Shown here piece by piece: positions 56,525 to 64,000 of a stretch of DNA of 64,000 nucleotides. Origin of the DNA: Actinopolyspora halophila DSM 43834 (lineage in GTDB: Bacteria; Actinomycetota; Actinomycetes; Mycobacteriales; Pseudonocardiaceae). The position numbers and the translations under genes are program-made. The stretch covers positions 652,590-716,589 of the forward strand of contig NZ_AQUI01000002.1 in assembly GCF_000371785.1 (NCBI RefSeq), read 5' to 3'. The first letter of the stretch is position 1; every line of letters begins with the position of its first letter. The notes under the pieces are model-generated. The model searched no databases and had not been told where the DNA came from. It saw only the letters and a list, made by a program, of their open reading frames with translations.

Positions 56525-56780
56525 GCACGGCTCGGTTTGCTTGACGGTGCGGGTGGCGGAACCTCTCGCGGGCTCTCGCTGCGGCCAGGCCCGACATCGG
56601 GTAGCGGCCTACACAACGTCGGGCCTTGCCTGCGAGAGCACCACGGGAGAACCCGCGGCGGTGCCGGTTGGTTGGGTGTTCGGCACTGGCGCGCCGAAGA
56701 GCCCCCGGCGGTGCCGACTGCGTAGGTGGGTGACAAGCGGCTCCGCCGCTTGTCCGGCAACCGGACTGACCGAACGGGTG
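56525..56780 (+). repeat. Palindromic repeat family, copy 8
   Basis: The cleanest copy: GGAACCTCTCGCGGGCTCTCGC faces GCGAGAGCACCACGGGAGAA, inner GGCCCGAC/GTCGGGCC, loop GGGTAGCGGCCTACACAAC. The tail carries both a TTCGGCACTGGCGCGCCGAA-like stem and an AAGCGGC-TCC-GCCGCTT hairpin. It fills the gap between the malic enzyme gene and moaC. Confidence 0.93.
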
Positions 56781-56841
56781 CTCGCTCGAGCCGTGCACTC
56801 TCACAGGCAGAACTGTGAGCACCACCGAGTAGGGTCGGCGC

Positions 56842-57333
56842 ATGGCGTCAGAGCAAGAGCTCACCCACGTGGACGAATCCGGTGCCGCGCGGATGGTCGA
56901 TGTGGGCGACAAGGAAAGCACCGCGCGTCGCGCCGTCGCGTCCGGCACTCTGCGCACCACTCCCGAAGTGATCAGCCGGCTGCGTGGGGACGACCTCCCG
57001 AAAGGCGACGCGCTCGCGACCGCGCGGATCGCGGGGATCATGGCCACCAAACGCACTTCCGACCTGATCCCGCTGTGCCACCCGATCGCCATAGCGGGTG
57101 TGGACGTGGAGCTGGCCACCACCGAGGACCGAGTGCACATCACCGCGACCGTGCGCACCACCGACCGCACCGGGGTGGAGATGGAGGCGTTGACGGCCGT
57201 GACCGGTGCCGGGCTGGCGCTGCACGACATGGTCAAGGCCGTGGACCCGGCCGCCGTGCTCGACGGAGTGCGCGTGGAACGAAAAGAAGGCGGCAAGACC
57301 GGGCTGTGGGTCCGGGACGACGCGCGGGGATGA
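56842..57333 (+). CDS. moaC: Cyclic pyranopterin monophosphate synthase accessory protein MoaC
   Basis: A 163-residue cytosolic enzyme of molybdenum cofactor synthesis, converting the MoaA product to cyclic pyranopterin monophosphate. Family motifs: LTHVDESGAARMVDVGDK at the start, DLIPLCHPI (about 75-83) and MEALTAVTGAGLALHDMVKAVD (about 114-135) with the active-site Lys. ATG start; normal length. The mog-moaE fusion follows 49 bases later. Confidence 0.96.
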   Translation: MASEQELTHVDESGAARMVDVGDKESTARRAVASGTLRTTPEVISRLRGDDLPKGDALATARIAGIMATKRTSDLIPLCHPIAIAGVDVELATTEDRVHITATVRTTDRTGVEMEALTAVTGAGLALHDMVKAVDPAAVLDGVRVERKEGGKTGLWVRDDARG

Positions 57334-57382
57334 TTGTGCGCGTCGACACGTCAACCGTGATCACGCTCAGGGAAGGGCACCC

Positions 57383-58360
57383 ATGACCGAACGAGACGCC
57401 CGGGTGGTCGCTGCTTCGAACCGTGCCGCGGAGGGAACCTACGAGGACCGCACCGGCCCGATCATCGTCGCCTGGCTGCGGGAGCGCGGATTCCGGGTCG
57501 CCGACGCCGAAGTGGTTCCGGACGGCGCTCCGGTGCGCGCCGCACTGGGACGCGCGGTCGAGGAGAAGGTCGATCTGGTGCTGACCACGGGCGGCACCGG
57601 CATCAGCCCCACGGACCGCACCCCCGAGATGACAGCGGAACTGCTGGACTTCCCGATTCCCGGACTGGCCGAAGCGCTGCGCACGGCCGGACTCCCCGAG
57701 GTTCCCACGGCGGTGCTCTCGCGCGGTCTCGCCGGTGTGGCGGGGGAAACGCTGGTGGTGAACCTGCCCGGTTCCCGCGGCGGAGTGCGGGACGGTCTCG
57801 GTGTGCTGGACGGAGTGCTCGAACACGCACTGGACCAGGTGCGCGGAGGAGACCACCGGCGTGCAGGGGACCCCACCTCCGAGACCGCCGCTTCCGCGGC
57901 CGACGGGGAAGCGACGAACACCGGGGACAGCGATACGGTAGTGGTCTCGCGGGCGGCGATGACGGAGGAGCACATCGACGTGCCCCTGCTGGAGCGCGGA
58001 GTGGAGCACAGCGCGGCAGGGGCGGTGGTCACCTTCGCGGGGGCCGTGCGCGACCACGACGGCGGCCGTGGGGTTCGCGAACTGGAGTACACGAGCCATC
58101 CCTCGGCCGCGGAAGTGATCCGCGAGGTGGCCGCGGACGTGGCGTCCCGCTCGGACGGAGTGCGCGCGCTGGCGGTGGAACACCGCACGGGAGTGCTGCG
58201 GATCGGCGACGTCGCTCTCGGCTGCGCCGTATCGGCCGAACACCGCAAACAGGGCTTCGACGCCTGCTCCGAGCTCGTCGACGAAGTGAAGCGGCGGCTT
58301 CCGGTGTGGAAGCGCCAGGTTTTCGAGGACGGGCAGGAAGAGTGGGTCAACTGCCCTTAG
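57383..58360 (+). CDS. Mog-MoaE fusion protein
   Basis: A 325-residue protein joining two cofactor enzymes. Residues 1-155 are a complete MogA/MoaB-type domain (VVAASNRAAEGTYEDRTGPI, LVLTTGGTGISPTDRTPE, NLPGSRGG) that adenylylates molybdopterin. A linker (about 156-195, Ala/Thr/Asp-rich) leads to MoaE (about 197-325), the large subunit of molybdopterin synthase, with EHRKQGFDACSELVDEVKRRLPVWKRQVFEDG. Mycobacteria carry mog and moaE2 as separate adjacent genes. ATG behind GGAAGGG. The partner MoaD lies on the opposite strand at 60827. Confidence 0.92.
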   Translation: MTERDARVVAASNRAAEGTYEDRTGPIIVAWLRERGFRVADAEVVPDGAPVRAALGRAVEEKVDLVLTTGGTGISPTDRTPEMTAELLDFPIPGLAEALRTAGLPEVPTAVLSRGLAGVAGETLVVNLPGSRGGVRDGLGVLDGVLEHALDQVRGGDHRRAGDPTSETAASAADGEATNTGDSDTVVVSRAAMTEEHIDVPLLERGVEHSAAGAVVTFAGAVRDHDGGRGVRELEYTSHPSAAEVIREVAADVASRSDGVRALAVEHRTGVLRIGDVALGCAVSAEHRKQGFDACSELVDEVKRRLPVWKRQVFEDGQEEWVNCP

Positions 58361-58399
58361 AACTCATAGTGGAGCTTTGCTGAGCTGGTCGGGTAGCCG

Positions 58400-58500
58400 T
58401 CACGTGAGTCGGCGCCTTGCCGGCGTTGGAGGGCACCTCGAGTAGCGGCCTACGCCACGTGCCCTCCCGCCTTGCAATGCATCCGACTCACGCACCGGAG
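58400..58500 (+). repeat. Palindromic repeat family, copy 9 (divergent arms)
   Basis: Outer arms CACGTGAGTCGG (58402 on) and CCGACTCACG are complementary; the inner stem is GGAGGGCAC/GTGCCCTCC; loop CGAGTAGCGGCCTACGCCAC. Arms differ completely from other copies while the loop is kept, a strong case of conserved structure. It is directly downstream of mog-moaE. Confidence 0.88.
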
Positions 58501-58564
58501 CTCCTCGTCCTGCCCGGGCTGAAGCGCCTGTGCTGCACGGTCCCTCCGTTGGGAGTCCTGGCGG

Positions 58565-58765
58565 GAGTGCGGCGGCTCGGTTTGCTTGGTGGGTCGCTTG
58601 GCGGAACCTCAGTCGGGGTCTCGCTGCTCCGATCCTCGACATCGAGTAGGCACCTACGCCACGTCGAGGCTGTCCTCGCGAGACCCGTGACTGAGAACCC
58701 GCGGCGGTGCCGGTGGGCAGCGTGGTCGTTTCGGCGCTGCCGCGCCGAAGAAAAACCGAGCGAAT
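58565..58765 (+). repeat. Palindromic repeat family, copy 10
   Basis: Head GGCTCGGTTTGCTTGG, arms CTCAGTCGGGGTCTCGC/GCGAGACCCGTGACTGAG, inner CCTCGAC/GTCGAGG, loop CGAGTAGGCACCTACGCCAC. The tail is the perfect hairpin TTTCGGCGC-TGCC-GCGCCGAA followed by AAAACCGAGCG, the inverse of the head, so both ends of the element are visible. It lies about 100 bases after copy 9. Confidence 0.92.
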
Positions 58766-58861
58766 CGGCGGCTCGGGTTGCTCGGGTGGTGCTGAGCGGC
58801 TGTGCCGGTTGCGTAGTGGGTGCTGCGCCGGTCCGGGATCGAAACGGCTGCGAAGGTGGAA

Positions 58862-58898
58862 CGGGGCCCCGCCGCTGGGGGAAGGCGGCGGGGCCCCG
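58862..58898. terminator. Bidirectional terminator between mog-moaE and rpf
   Basis: CGGGGCCCCGCCGC pairs exactly with GCGGCGGGGCCCCG around a 9-base loop: a 14-bp perfect stem between convergent genes. U-tracts are short on both sides (AGTTTC; GTTCC). Confidence 0.8.
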
Positions 58899-59075
58899 AG
58901 TTTCGGGAGTCCTCATCGCGGCGGCCCGAGCGGGTGCGGGGACGACCGTGTCGACCGTTCCGCCGGGCAGGGCGTCCGGTTCACGGATGGAGCACCACGC
59001 TGCTCGATCCGAGCACCCGCCTCGGGGTCCGCCTCGAGAGGACAGCTGGTGAACGCGGTTCGGGGCCGCGTCCGA

Positions 59076-59747
59076 TCAGCGGATGTCGAGCTGCTGCCCG
59101 GGGAAGATGAGATCCGGGCTGTCCAGCACGTCGTTGTTGCGCTCGAAGATGTCCTGGTAGTTCACTCCGAACTGATTGCCGATGTCGCTCAGCGTGTCAC
59201 CGGACTCGACGGTGTAGTCGGCACCGTTGGAGCGCACGCTGGACTCCTGGGAGGACGTGCTCTGCTGGGAAGCCTCGGCCTCCTGCTCAACCGAGTCGCT
59301 CTGCTGCGAGGACTGGCTCCTGGTGGTGGTTTCACCCTGGGAGGAGGAGCTGCCGGAGACGTTGCCCGTGCCGCTCGTGCTGCCGCTGACCCAGTTGGTC
59401 TTGGAGGTGCAACCGGGCCAAGCACCGGGGCCCTGCGCGGCTAGCACCTTCTTGGCGACGGCGATCTGCTCGGAGCGGCTGGCCTTGTGCGCGTTCGAGG
59501 CGTACTGGTCACCGCCGAAGGCGGACCAGGTCGAGGGTGTGAACTGCAGGCCGCCGTAGAAGCCGTTTCCGGTGTTGATCTGCCAGTCGCCGCTGGACTC
59601 ACACTGGGCCAACTCGTCCCAGTCCGCCGCGCTCGCCGGGGTGGCCACCGCGAGCGGTGTGGCGACCACGGCACCCGCGATGGCCACTCGTGCGGCGTTT
59701 CGGGTGAAGTTGGAAGACTTACGGTGTTTGCCCTTGTAACGAGCCAT
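59076..59747 (-). CDS. Resuscitation-promoting factor, RpfA-like
   Basis: A 223-residue secreted muralytic protein. Signal peptide (about 1-40, [20 protein letters not shown]), then the Rpf transglycosylase-like domain (about 41-118) with [27 protein letters not shown] holding the catalytic Glu, a Ser/Gln-rich linker (120-173) and a C-terminal LysM (about 175-222, [18 protein letters not shown]). It cleaves peptidoglycan glycans, promoting growth resumption. ATG 59747 behind GGAGAGAGG; an upstream in-frame ATG is not needed. A long leader with a CRP-type site and repeated GTTAC motifs suggests layered control. moaD-moaA lie upstream, as around Rv0867c. Confidence 0.94.
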   Translation of the reverse strand: MARYKGKHRKSSNFTRNAARVAIAGAVVATPLAVATPASAADWDELAQCESSGDWQINTGNGFYGGLQFTPSTWSAFGGDQYASNAHKASRSEQIAVAKKVLAAQGPGAWPGCTSKTNWVSGSTSGTGNVSGSSSSQGETTTRSQSSQQSDSVEQEAEASQQSTSSQESSVRSNGADYTVESGDTLSDIGNQFGVNYQDIFERNNDVLDSPDLIFPGQQLDIR

Positions 59748-59864
59748 GTCCCTCTCTCCTGCCGCGCTTGCGGGAGTTCTCCGGAACCGTGTTCGGGCGT
59801 ATTCCGGTGGATTCCTCGGAACCCGTGTCATCCGTGAAGCCTCGGGACGCTCCGCGGATTCCCG

Positions 59865-59915
59865 TCCCTGCCCGGTTTCGTTTCGTTCGGGGGTAGGAAG
59901 CCCGCCGGGCAGGGA
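59865..59915 (-). promoter_or_regulatory. Leader hairpin upstream of rpf
   Basis: TCCCTGCCCGG pairs exactly with CCGGGCAGGGA across 29 bases, in the presumed 5' untranslated region 120-170 bases before the rpf start. The conserved core of the c-di-AMP (ydaO) riboswitch, expected before many rpf genes, was not found. Confidence 0.5.
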
Positions 59916-60016
59916 TCGGCGCTGCGGACTTCCCCTGTTTTCGTTGATCCAGCCGGTTCGGGGCCGACCGGTGGGAACAGTACGTAATCAAGCAAGCGAA
60001 CGGAAACTTAATGGAA

Positions 60017-60032
60017 TGTGATGCTAGTCACA
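60017..60032 (-). promoter_or_regulatory. Perfect CRP/GlxR-type binding site
   Basis: TGTGATGCTAGTCACA on the plus strand fits TGTGA-N6-TCACA exactly. The mycobacterial CRP-family regulator Rv3676 controls rpfA through such a site; position before an rpf gene and an exact match support conservation. About 270 bases from the rpf start. Confidence 0.75.
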
Positions 60033-60166
60033 GTAACGCATGAACCAGGGGGTGCGATCAAGGGTATTTATGCAGCGCACAGCGTCGTTATCAACTTGTT
60101 TCCTAGTCGATATCGATCACTCGCGGTGAGGTGTGGCTCACTCTTTCGCTCGGCCCTCGAGGGCTC

Positions 60167-60184
60167 GTTACATCCGGTGTTACG
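60167..60184. promoter_or_regulatory. GTTAC direct repeat (MtrA-like)
   Basis: GTTACA and GTTACG recur with 12-base spacing. Direct GTTAC-type repeats resemble MtrA sites, and MtrA regulates cell-wall hydrolase genes in actinobacteria. Weaker single GTAACG and GTTACA copies occur at about 60033 and 60240. Confidence 0.4.
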
Positions 60185-60826
60185 TCAGATTCGCCATTTT
60201 TTCGGTTCGAGTTCGCAGGTTCAAGGCTTTCGCGAACTCGTTACACATCGCAGGTCCATGGTCGCGAAACGTATCCGAAAAGGGTTCATCGAGTGATCCT
60301 TCACCCATTTGGAGAATGGTTGAAGTTCGCGGCCGTTTCCACGCGGAGAAGGCTCTGTAAATCACACAACAGAGTGAGAGCAACACGCCGTGCCATTAAA
60401 TTGTGCGTCGCTCGTTCCGAGCGTGGCTCGCTCTGCGCGAGGTCCCGTCGCCACATCCGAGCGGGGCGTAGCGTCCGGTACGGGCCGTCGTGCCCGAACG
60501 AGATCGCGACGACCGAGTTCCCGCGGTACGGCATGCCTCGGAGAAACCAGGGGACGGAACCGGCTGACCGGTACGACCGTCCAAGCCCGTGAAGCCGATC
60601 ATACCCGAGGGCGGAACAACCCGAGATCACGGGGATCACCGTGTTGCTGATCCTTTCGGGCGACACGCCGTCACTCACCCACCGCTGAACGGGCGTCGCC
60701 CGCGCGTGGCGCCACTTCTCGAGCAGTGCGGCGCGAAAACAGCTGTCCCCGAGCGGGGCGTCGAGCTGGGAGTCGCCGTGTCCGGGACACGCCGGGCGCC
60801 GTCGTCCGTGCGGCCGCTCGGGGGGC

Positions 60827-61189
60827 TCAGCCGCCCGCGAAGGGCGGAAGCACGTCGAACTCCGCCCCGTCCGCCACGGGTGCGCTGTTCTCGCGTACCG
60901 CGACCCCGTCGACGAGGAAACCGCAGGCGGCCATCACGCGAGCGAGGGCGTCACCGTGCGAGTCGAGCACCGTCCGGACCACATCGGCGACCGTGATCGG
61001 TGTCGTGGACGCCGTCGCGGAAGGGGCCACCAGCAGTCGCTCCTCCGGAACTCCTGCAGCGGCCCGGGCCCCGGCGAAGTAGCGCACCCGCACCGTGGCG
61101 GTACTCGCGCCCTGCGCGGGAGTGTCCTCCGTGGAAGGGCCGGTGGCCGTTCCACGGAGGGAATCCGCTGTGTTCCGCTGCTCGCCCAA
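60827..61189 (-). CDS. moaD: Molybdopterin synthase sulfur-carrier subunit MoaD
   Basis: A 120-residue ubiquitin-fold sulfur carrier; the C-terminal Gly-Gly (PPFAGG) is thiocarboxylated and donates sulfur with MoaE. The core begins at VRVRYFAGARAAAGV, about residue 33. The ~32-residue N-terminal extension from TTG 61189 is unusual for a protein of about 85 residues; an internal GTG at VRVRY could be the real start, though it has no good ribosome site. It follows moaA by six bases on the same strand. Confidence 0.88.
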   Translation of the reverse strand: MGEQRNTADSLRGTATGPSTEDTPAQGASTATVRVRYFAGARAAAGVPEERLLVAPSATASTTPITVADVVRTVLDSHGDALARVMAACGFLVDGVAVRENSAPVADGAEFDVLPPFAGG

Positions 61190-61195
61190 GGTCGA

Positions 61196-62254
61196 CTACC
61201 CGCCGATCGAACTCATCGGACGCGTGGGCTGGACGAAGTCCTCCCGGTCCATGCCGTGTCCGGCCGCCTTCGCCCACATGGTTTCCCGCCACAAGGTGGC
61301 CAGCTCCGCGTCGTCGACACCCTCGCGCATCGGCTCACGCAGGTTCGTCTCCGTCTGGGAGAACAGGCAGGAACGCAACTGCCCGTCGGCCGTGAGCCTG
61401 GTGCGATCACAGGTCGCACAGAACGGTCTGGTCACCGACCCGATCACACCGACGGTGGCCGGCCCGCCGTCCACCAGCCAGCGTTCGGCCGGCGCCGAGC
61501 CGCGTTCGGCCGTGTGCGGGGTCAGCGAGAACTCCTCGCCGAGCAGCCGCAGGATCTCGTCCGCGGTGACCATCTCCGCGCGATCCCACCCGTGCTGCGG
61601 ATCCAACGGCATCTGTTCGATGAAACGCAGTTGGTATCCCCGGTCGAGGCAGTAGCGCAGCAGGTCACAGGCTTCGTGATCGTTGATGCCGCGCAGCAGG
61701 ACGGAATTCACCTTCACCGGTTCCAGGCCGTGCTCCTTCGCCGCCTCGAGACCGGCGATCACGTCCTCGAAACGGTCCCTGCGGGTCAGACCGTGGAAGG
61801 TCTCGCGGTCCAATGTGTCCAGGGAGATGTTGACCCTGTCCAGTCCGCTCCCGGCGAGCTGCTCGGCGAACCTGCCGAGGTTGATCCCGTTGGTGGTCAA
61901 CGAGGTCCTGGGAGCTTCGGGCAGTGAGCCGGTGGCCGCGATGATGTCCACCAGGTCCTGGCGCAGCAGTGGTTCCCCGCCGGTGAAGCGCACATTCGTT
62001 ACCCCGAGCTCGCGCACCGCCAGACTGATCAGGCGGATCATCTCGTCGGTGTCGAGCATCTCGGATCGCTTCATCCACGGCAGACCCTCGGCGGGCATGC
62101 AGTAGGTACAGCGCAGATTGCATTTGTCGATCAGGGACACCCGTAGGTCGGTCGCGACTCGTCCGAAGCGGTCGACCAGGTACGGCGTATCCGGGCGCGC
62201 CGATGTGTCGACAGTTCGGCGGGTAACCGGGATGCCCAGGTCTACGGAAGTCAC
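61196..62254 (-). CDS. moaA: GTP 3',8-cyclase MoaA
   Basis: A 352-residue radical SAM enzyme starting molybdenum cofactor synthesis from GTP. The SAM cluster motif is CNLRCTYC, with the GGEPLLRQDL motif; the C-terminal cluster region has FCATCDRTRLTADGQLRSCLF. It ends SSIGG, the GG tail needed for activity. I chose GTG 62254; an ATG 14 codons earlier is possible. First gene of moaA-moaD, divergent from the HTH-TOBE and mod genes. Confidence 0.95.
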   Translation of the reverse strand: MTSVDLGIPVTRRTVDTSARPDTPYLVDRFGRVATDLRVSLIDKCNLRCTYCMPAEGLPWMKRSEMLDTDEMIRLISLAVRELGVTNVRFTGGEPLLRQDLVDIIAATGSLPEAPRTSLTTNGINLGRFAEQLAGSGLDRVNISLDTLDRETFHGLTRRDRFEDVIAGLEAAKEHGLEPVKVNSVLLRGINDHEACDLLRYCLDRGYQLRFIEQMPLDPQHGWDRAEMVTADEILRLLGEEFSLTPHTAERGSAPAERWLVDGGPATVGVIGSVTRPFCATCDRTRLTADGQLRSCLFSQTETNLREPMREGVDDAELATLWRETMWAKAAGHGMDREDFVQPTRPMSSIGG

Positions 62255-62430
62255 GCCCCGAGCGTAACTCTCCTGGCGGGGGTTATTCGATCGCACGAGC
62301 GGGTTTTCGTATGCCCGGACCCGGACGACCTCTCGTGGCCCGGCTCCGTTCGGAGGAAGACACGAAAAATGCCGTGAAACCGCTTTTGCGGGTATATATC
62401 GCTGGCTTTGTCCGCACGAGCGGTTTTAAC

Positions 62431-62844
62431 GTGTCCGTCGTGCCGCAGTACCGGATTTCCGAAGTCGCCGAGCTGATCGGCGTCAGCGACGACACGGTCC
62501 GCAGGTGGGTGGACGACGAGCGGCTGCCCGCCGAACAGGACCCGTCCGGACGACTGGTCGTCGAGGGGGCGGCGTTGGCCGAGTTCGCGCGGGCCAGGGC
62601 CACATCGGCCCGTGATCCTTCCGGGATAGAGCGCTCGGCGCGCAACCGCTTCGTCGGCCTGGTGACCGAGGTCGTTTCCGACAGGGTGATGTCGCAGGTC
62701 GAGCTGCAGTGCGGCTCCCAGCGGATCGTCTCGCTGATGAGTACCGAGGCCGTGACCGAGATGGGACTGCGACCGGGAGTGCTCGCGGTCGCGATCGTCA
62801 AGTCCACGGCGGTGGTGGTGGAGAAGCCCGGAGGTGGGCGATGA
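62431..62844 (+). CDS. HTH-TOBE molybdate-responsive regulator or molbindin
   Basis: A 137-residue protein: an N-terminal MerR/excisionase-like helix-turn-helix (YRISEVAELIGVSDDTVRRWVDDERLP) and a C-terminal TOBE (Mop) domain (about 68-132, SARNRFVGLVTEV), which binds molybdate. It probably senses molybdate and controls the mod and moa genes. GTG 62431 lies soon after a TATATAT -10-like box (about 62393), so the mRNA may be leaderless. AAACCGC (62368) and GCGGTTT flank that box, a candidate self-operator. Its stop overlaps modA. Confidence 0.87.
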   Translation: MSVVPQYRISEVAELIGVSDDTVRRWVDDERLPAEQDPSGRLVVEGAALAEFARARATSARDPSGIERSARNRFVGLVTEVVSDRVMSQVELQCGSQRIVSLMSTEAVTEMGLRPGVLAVAIVKSTAVVVEKPGGGR

Positions 62845-63602
62845 AGGAGTCCCGTCGAGTCGTGCCCCCGTTGGCGCTGCTGCTCACGCTGTTGTCCGCC
62901 GTGGCCGGATGCGGGGCGAGCGCGGAGGACGACACCCTGACCGTGCTGGCCGCCGCGTCGTTGACCGAGTCCTTCCGCGAGATCGGGGACCGTTTCGCCG
63001 AGCAGAACCCCGAGGTGGACCTACGGTTCAACTTCCAGGGGTCGTCGGTGTTGGCCGAACAGATCAGGCAGGGCGGTCAGGGGGACGTCTTCGCCTCGGC
63101 CAACACCGGAATGATGGACAAGGTGCGTCGGGCCGGTGTGGTGGCGCACGGGCCGGAGACCTTCGCCACGAACCAGCTGACCGTGGTCACTCCACCGGAT
63201 GATCCGGCCGGGATCGGCTCCTTCGCCGACCTCGCGCGTCCCGGAGTGTCCGCTGTGGTCTGCGCTCCCCAGGTGCCGTGCGGTTCGGCCGCCGAGGGCG
63301 TGGAGCGGAACTCGGGCGTGCGGTTGCACCCGGTCAGCGAGGAGGACGACGTCAAGGACGTGCTGCACAAGGTCACCTCGGGCGAAGCCGACGCCGGGCT
63401 GGTCTACGTCACCGACGCGGTCGCTGCGGGGGACGAGGTGCGACGGGTGGACATTCCGGAGGCCGATCAGGTGACGAACGAGTACCCGATCGCGACTCTC
63501 GGCGGGGAGAACGACCAGCGGCAGGCCCGGCGTTTCACCGACTTCGTCCGCGGGGCGGAGGGCCGCGAGGTGCTCCGGCGTCACGGGTTCGGGACACCGT
63601 GA
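62841..63602 (+). CDS. modA: Molybdate-binding lipoprotein ModA
   Basis: A 253-residue lipoprotein: hydrophobic signal and lipobox AVAGC at about residue 24. The mature part matches ModA (TVLAAASLTESFREIGDRF, FNFQGSSVLAEQIRQGGQGDVFASA, DAGLVYVTDAV). It captures molybdate for import. ATG within an ATGA overlap with the regulator gene; modB follows with a four-base overlap. Confidence 0.95.
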   Translation: MKESRRVVPPLALLLTLLSAVAGCGASAEDDTLTVLAAASLTESFREIGDRFAEQNPEVDLRFNFQGSSVLAEQIRQGGQGDVFASANTGMMDKVRRAGVVAHGPETFATNQLTVVTPPDDPAGIGSFADLARPGVSAVVCAPQVPCGSAAEGVERNSGVRLHPVSEEDDVKDVLHKVTSGEADAGLVYVTDAVAAGDEVRRVDIPEADQVTNEYPIATLGGENDQRQARRFTDFVRGAEGREVLRRHGFGTP

Positions 63603-64000
63603 CCGGAGGACCGTTCCCGCCCGCGCGGCGAAGGCCGTCCTCCGAGCGCGTCGTGGGAGTGCCCGCACCGCTGTGGCTGCCCGCCACGTGCGCGCTGGCA
63701 CTGATCGTGCTTCCGGTGCTCGGGCTGTTCGCCCGCGTGGACCTGTCCGGGCTGCCCGCGCTGCTGACCAGCCCCGCCGCCCTGTCCGCCCTGGAGCTGT
63801 CACTCCGGACCGCGGTGACCGCGACGCTGCTTTCCGTGCTGCTCGGAGCTCCGCTCGCCGTGGTGCTGGCCCGCGCGCGGTTCCCGGGAACGCGGTTGGT
63901 CCGGGGAGCCGTGCTGCTCCCGCTGGTGCTTCCTCCCGTCGTGGGGGGACTGGCACTGCTCTACCTGCTCGGACGTACCGGACCGGTGGGAAGCCTCCTG
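63599..64000 (+). CDS. modB: Molybdate ABC transporter permease ModB (partial)
   Basis: The first 134 codons of a permease, cut by the window edge. A polar start (TGGPFPPARRRPS) precedes a membrane segment (ALALIVLPVLGLFARV), then LSALELSLRTAVTATLLSVLLGAPLAVVLARA and LPLVLPPVVGGLALLYLLG, matching ModB. GTG within a GTGA overlap with modA. The ATPase gene modC is expected just beyond the edge. Confidence 0.93.
   Translation, partial: MTGGPFPPARRRPSSERVVGVPAPLWLPATCALALIVLPVLGLFARVDLSGLPALLTSPAALSALELSLRTAVTATLLSVLLGAPLAVVLARARFPGTRLVRGAVLLPLVLPPVVGGLALLYLLGRTGPVGSLL

Larger units (their letters stand above)
59748..60826. other. 1.08-kb regulatory intergenic region upstream of rpf
   Basis: No gene is supported. 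It contains a leader hairpin (59865-59915), a CRP-type site (60017-60032), a possible promoter TTGATA-N18-TAAATA reading toward rpf (60094-60065), a TTCCGT-N17-TACTGT alternative (about 60005-59977) and GTTAC repeats (60167-60184). The stretch 60000-60420 is distinctly less GC-rich than its surroundings. From 60420 to the moaD end I see no defined signal. Confidence 0.6.

Noticed and set aside
26625-58700. Open frames that run through the repeat copies, with recurring peptide strings such as AEPLAGSR and TYTTS
   Set aside because: They recur only because the nucleotide repeat recurs, are read in several frames and on both strands, lack ribosome sites and resemble no protein family. I treat them as spurious.
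59748-60060. A c-di-AMP (ydaO) riboswitch, expected upstream of an rpf gene
   Set aside because: The conserved GUCAGCUAACC segment and the GGGGUGAAU core were not found on the minus strand. A search with the Rfam RF00379 model would decide.
60018-60296. A 92-codon plus-strand frame in the rpf upstream region
   Set aside because: It overlaps the CRP-type site and putative promoters, has no ribosome site and has no recognisable protein features.

Overview
The window is high-GC actinobacterial DNA, most likely from the Pseudonocardiales (an Actinopolyspora- or Saccharopolyspora-like organism). This rests on frequent GTG and TTG starts, a conservon, a CIRCE-controlled GroEL with a GGM-rich tail, an Rpf gene, and gene order shared with two separate mycobacterial regions. 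From memory of the M. tuberculosis map, 0.2-15 kb parallels Rv0430-Rv0440 (DUF3263 protein, LytR_C protein, CDC48-like ATPase, pssA, psd, moeA, groEL2). The stretch 38-62 kb parallels Rv0861c-Rv0869c (XPB helicase, helicase-associated protein, Rv0863-like protein, moaC, mog, moaE, rpfA, moaD, moaA). The genus call is inference.

Layout. 0.2-15 kb: phospholipid synthesis (pssA-psd), an AAA+ unfoldase, a pseudo-M48 membrane protein, moeA, an AIM24-like protein, a cold-shock protein, a membrane Ser/Thr kinase and groEL behind two CIRCE operators. 15-21 kb: an uncharacterised protein, a secreted GH84-like lipoprotein, a PspC protein, a SUFU-domain protein and a MoxR/CoxD ATPase. 21-25.6 kb: a LacI regulator divergent from a one-carbon operon (tetrahydrofolate-dependent demethylase, MetF, PurU). 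25.7-32.5 kb: a CoxE-like VWA protein, the three subunits of a form II CO-dehydrogenase-type molybdenum hydroxylase (coxSLM order) and a membrane-anchored CoxG-like protein. 32.5-39.9 kb, minus strand: two SPFH/band-7 proteins, menC, a second SUFU protein and XPB helicase. 40.3-52 kb: two related LppU-like proteins, a nitrate/sulfonate-type ABC transporter and a complete conservon (CvnA-D). 52-64 kb: helicase-associated protein, malic enzyme, molybdenum cofactor genes (moaC, a mog-moaE fusion, moaD, moaA), an Rpf muralytic enzyme, and molybdate uptake (HTH-TOBE regulator, modA, modB cut by the right edge).

The genes form a coherent molybdenum theme: molybdate import, cofactor synthesis, MoeA insertion, and a molybdenum hydroxylase with its CoxD, CoxE and CoxG accessory proteins. 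CoxD and CoxE are split apart by the one-carbon operon.

The most unusual feature is a family of long imperfect palindromes, at least ten copies, all in intergenic DNA. The stem arms differ between copies but remain complementary within most copies, the loop is conserved, and a second downstream hairpin also comes in alternative but self-complementary forms. This looks like a non-autonomous mobile or structured repeat I do not recognise. It also produces spurious open frames. No tRNA, rRNA, CRISPR array or intact insertion sequence was seen.
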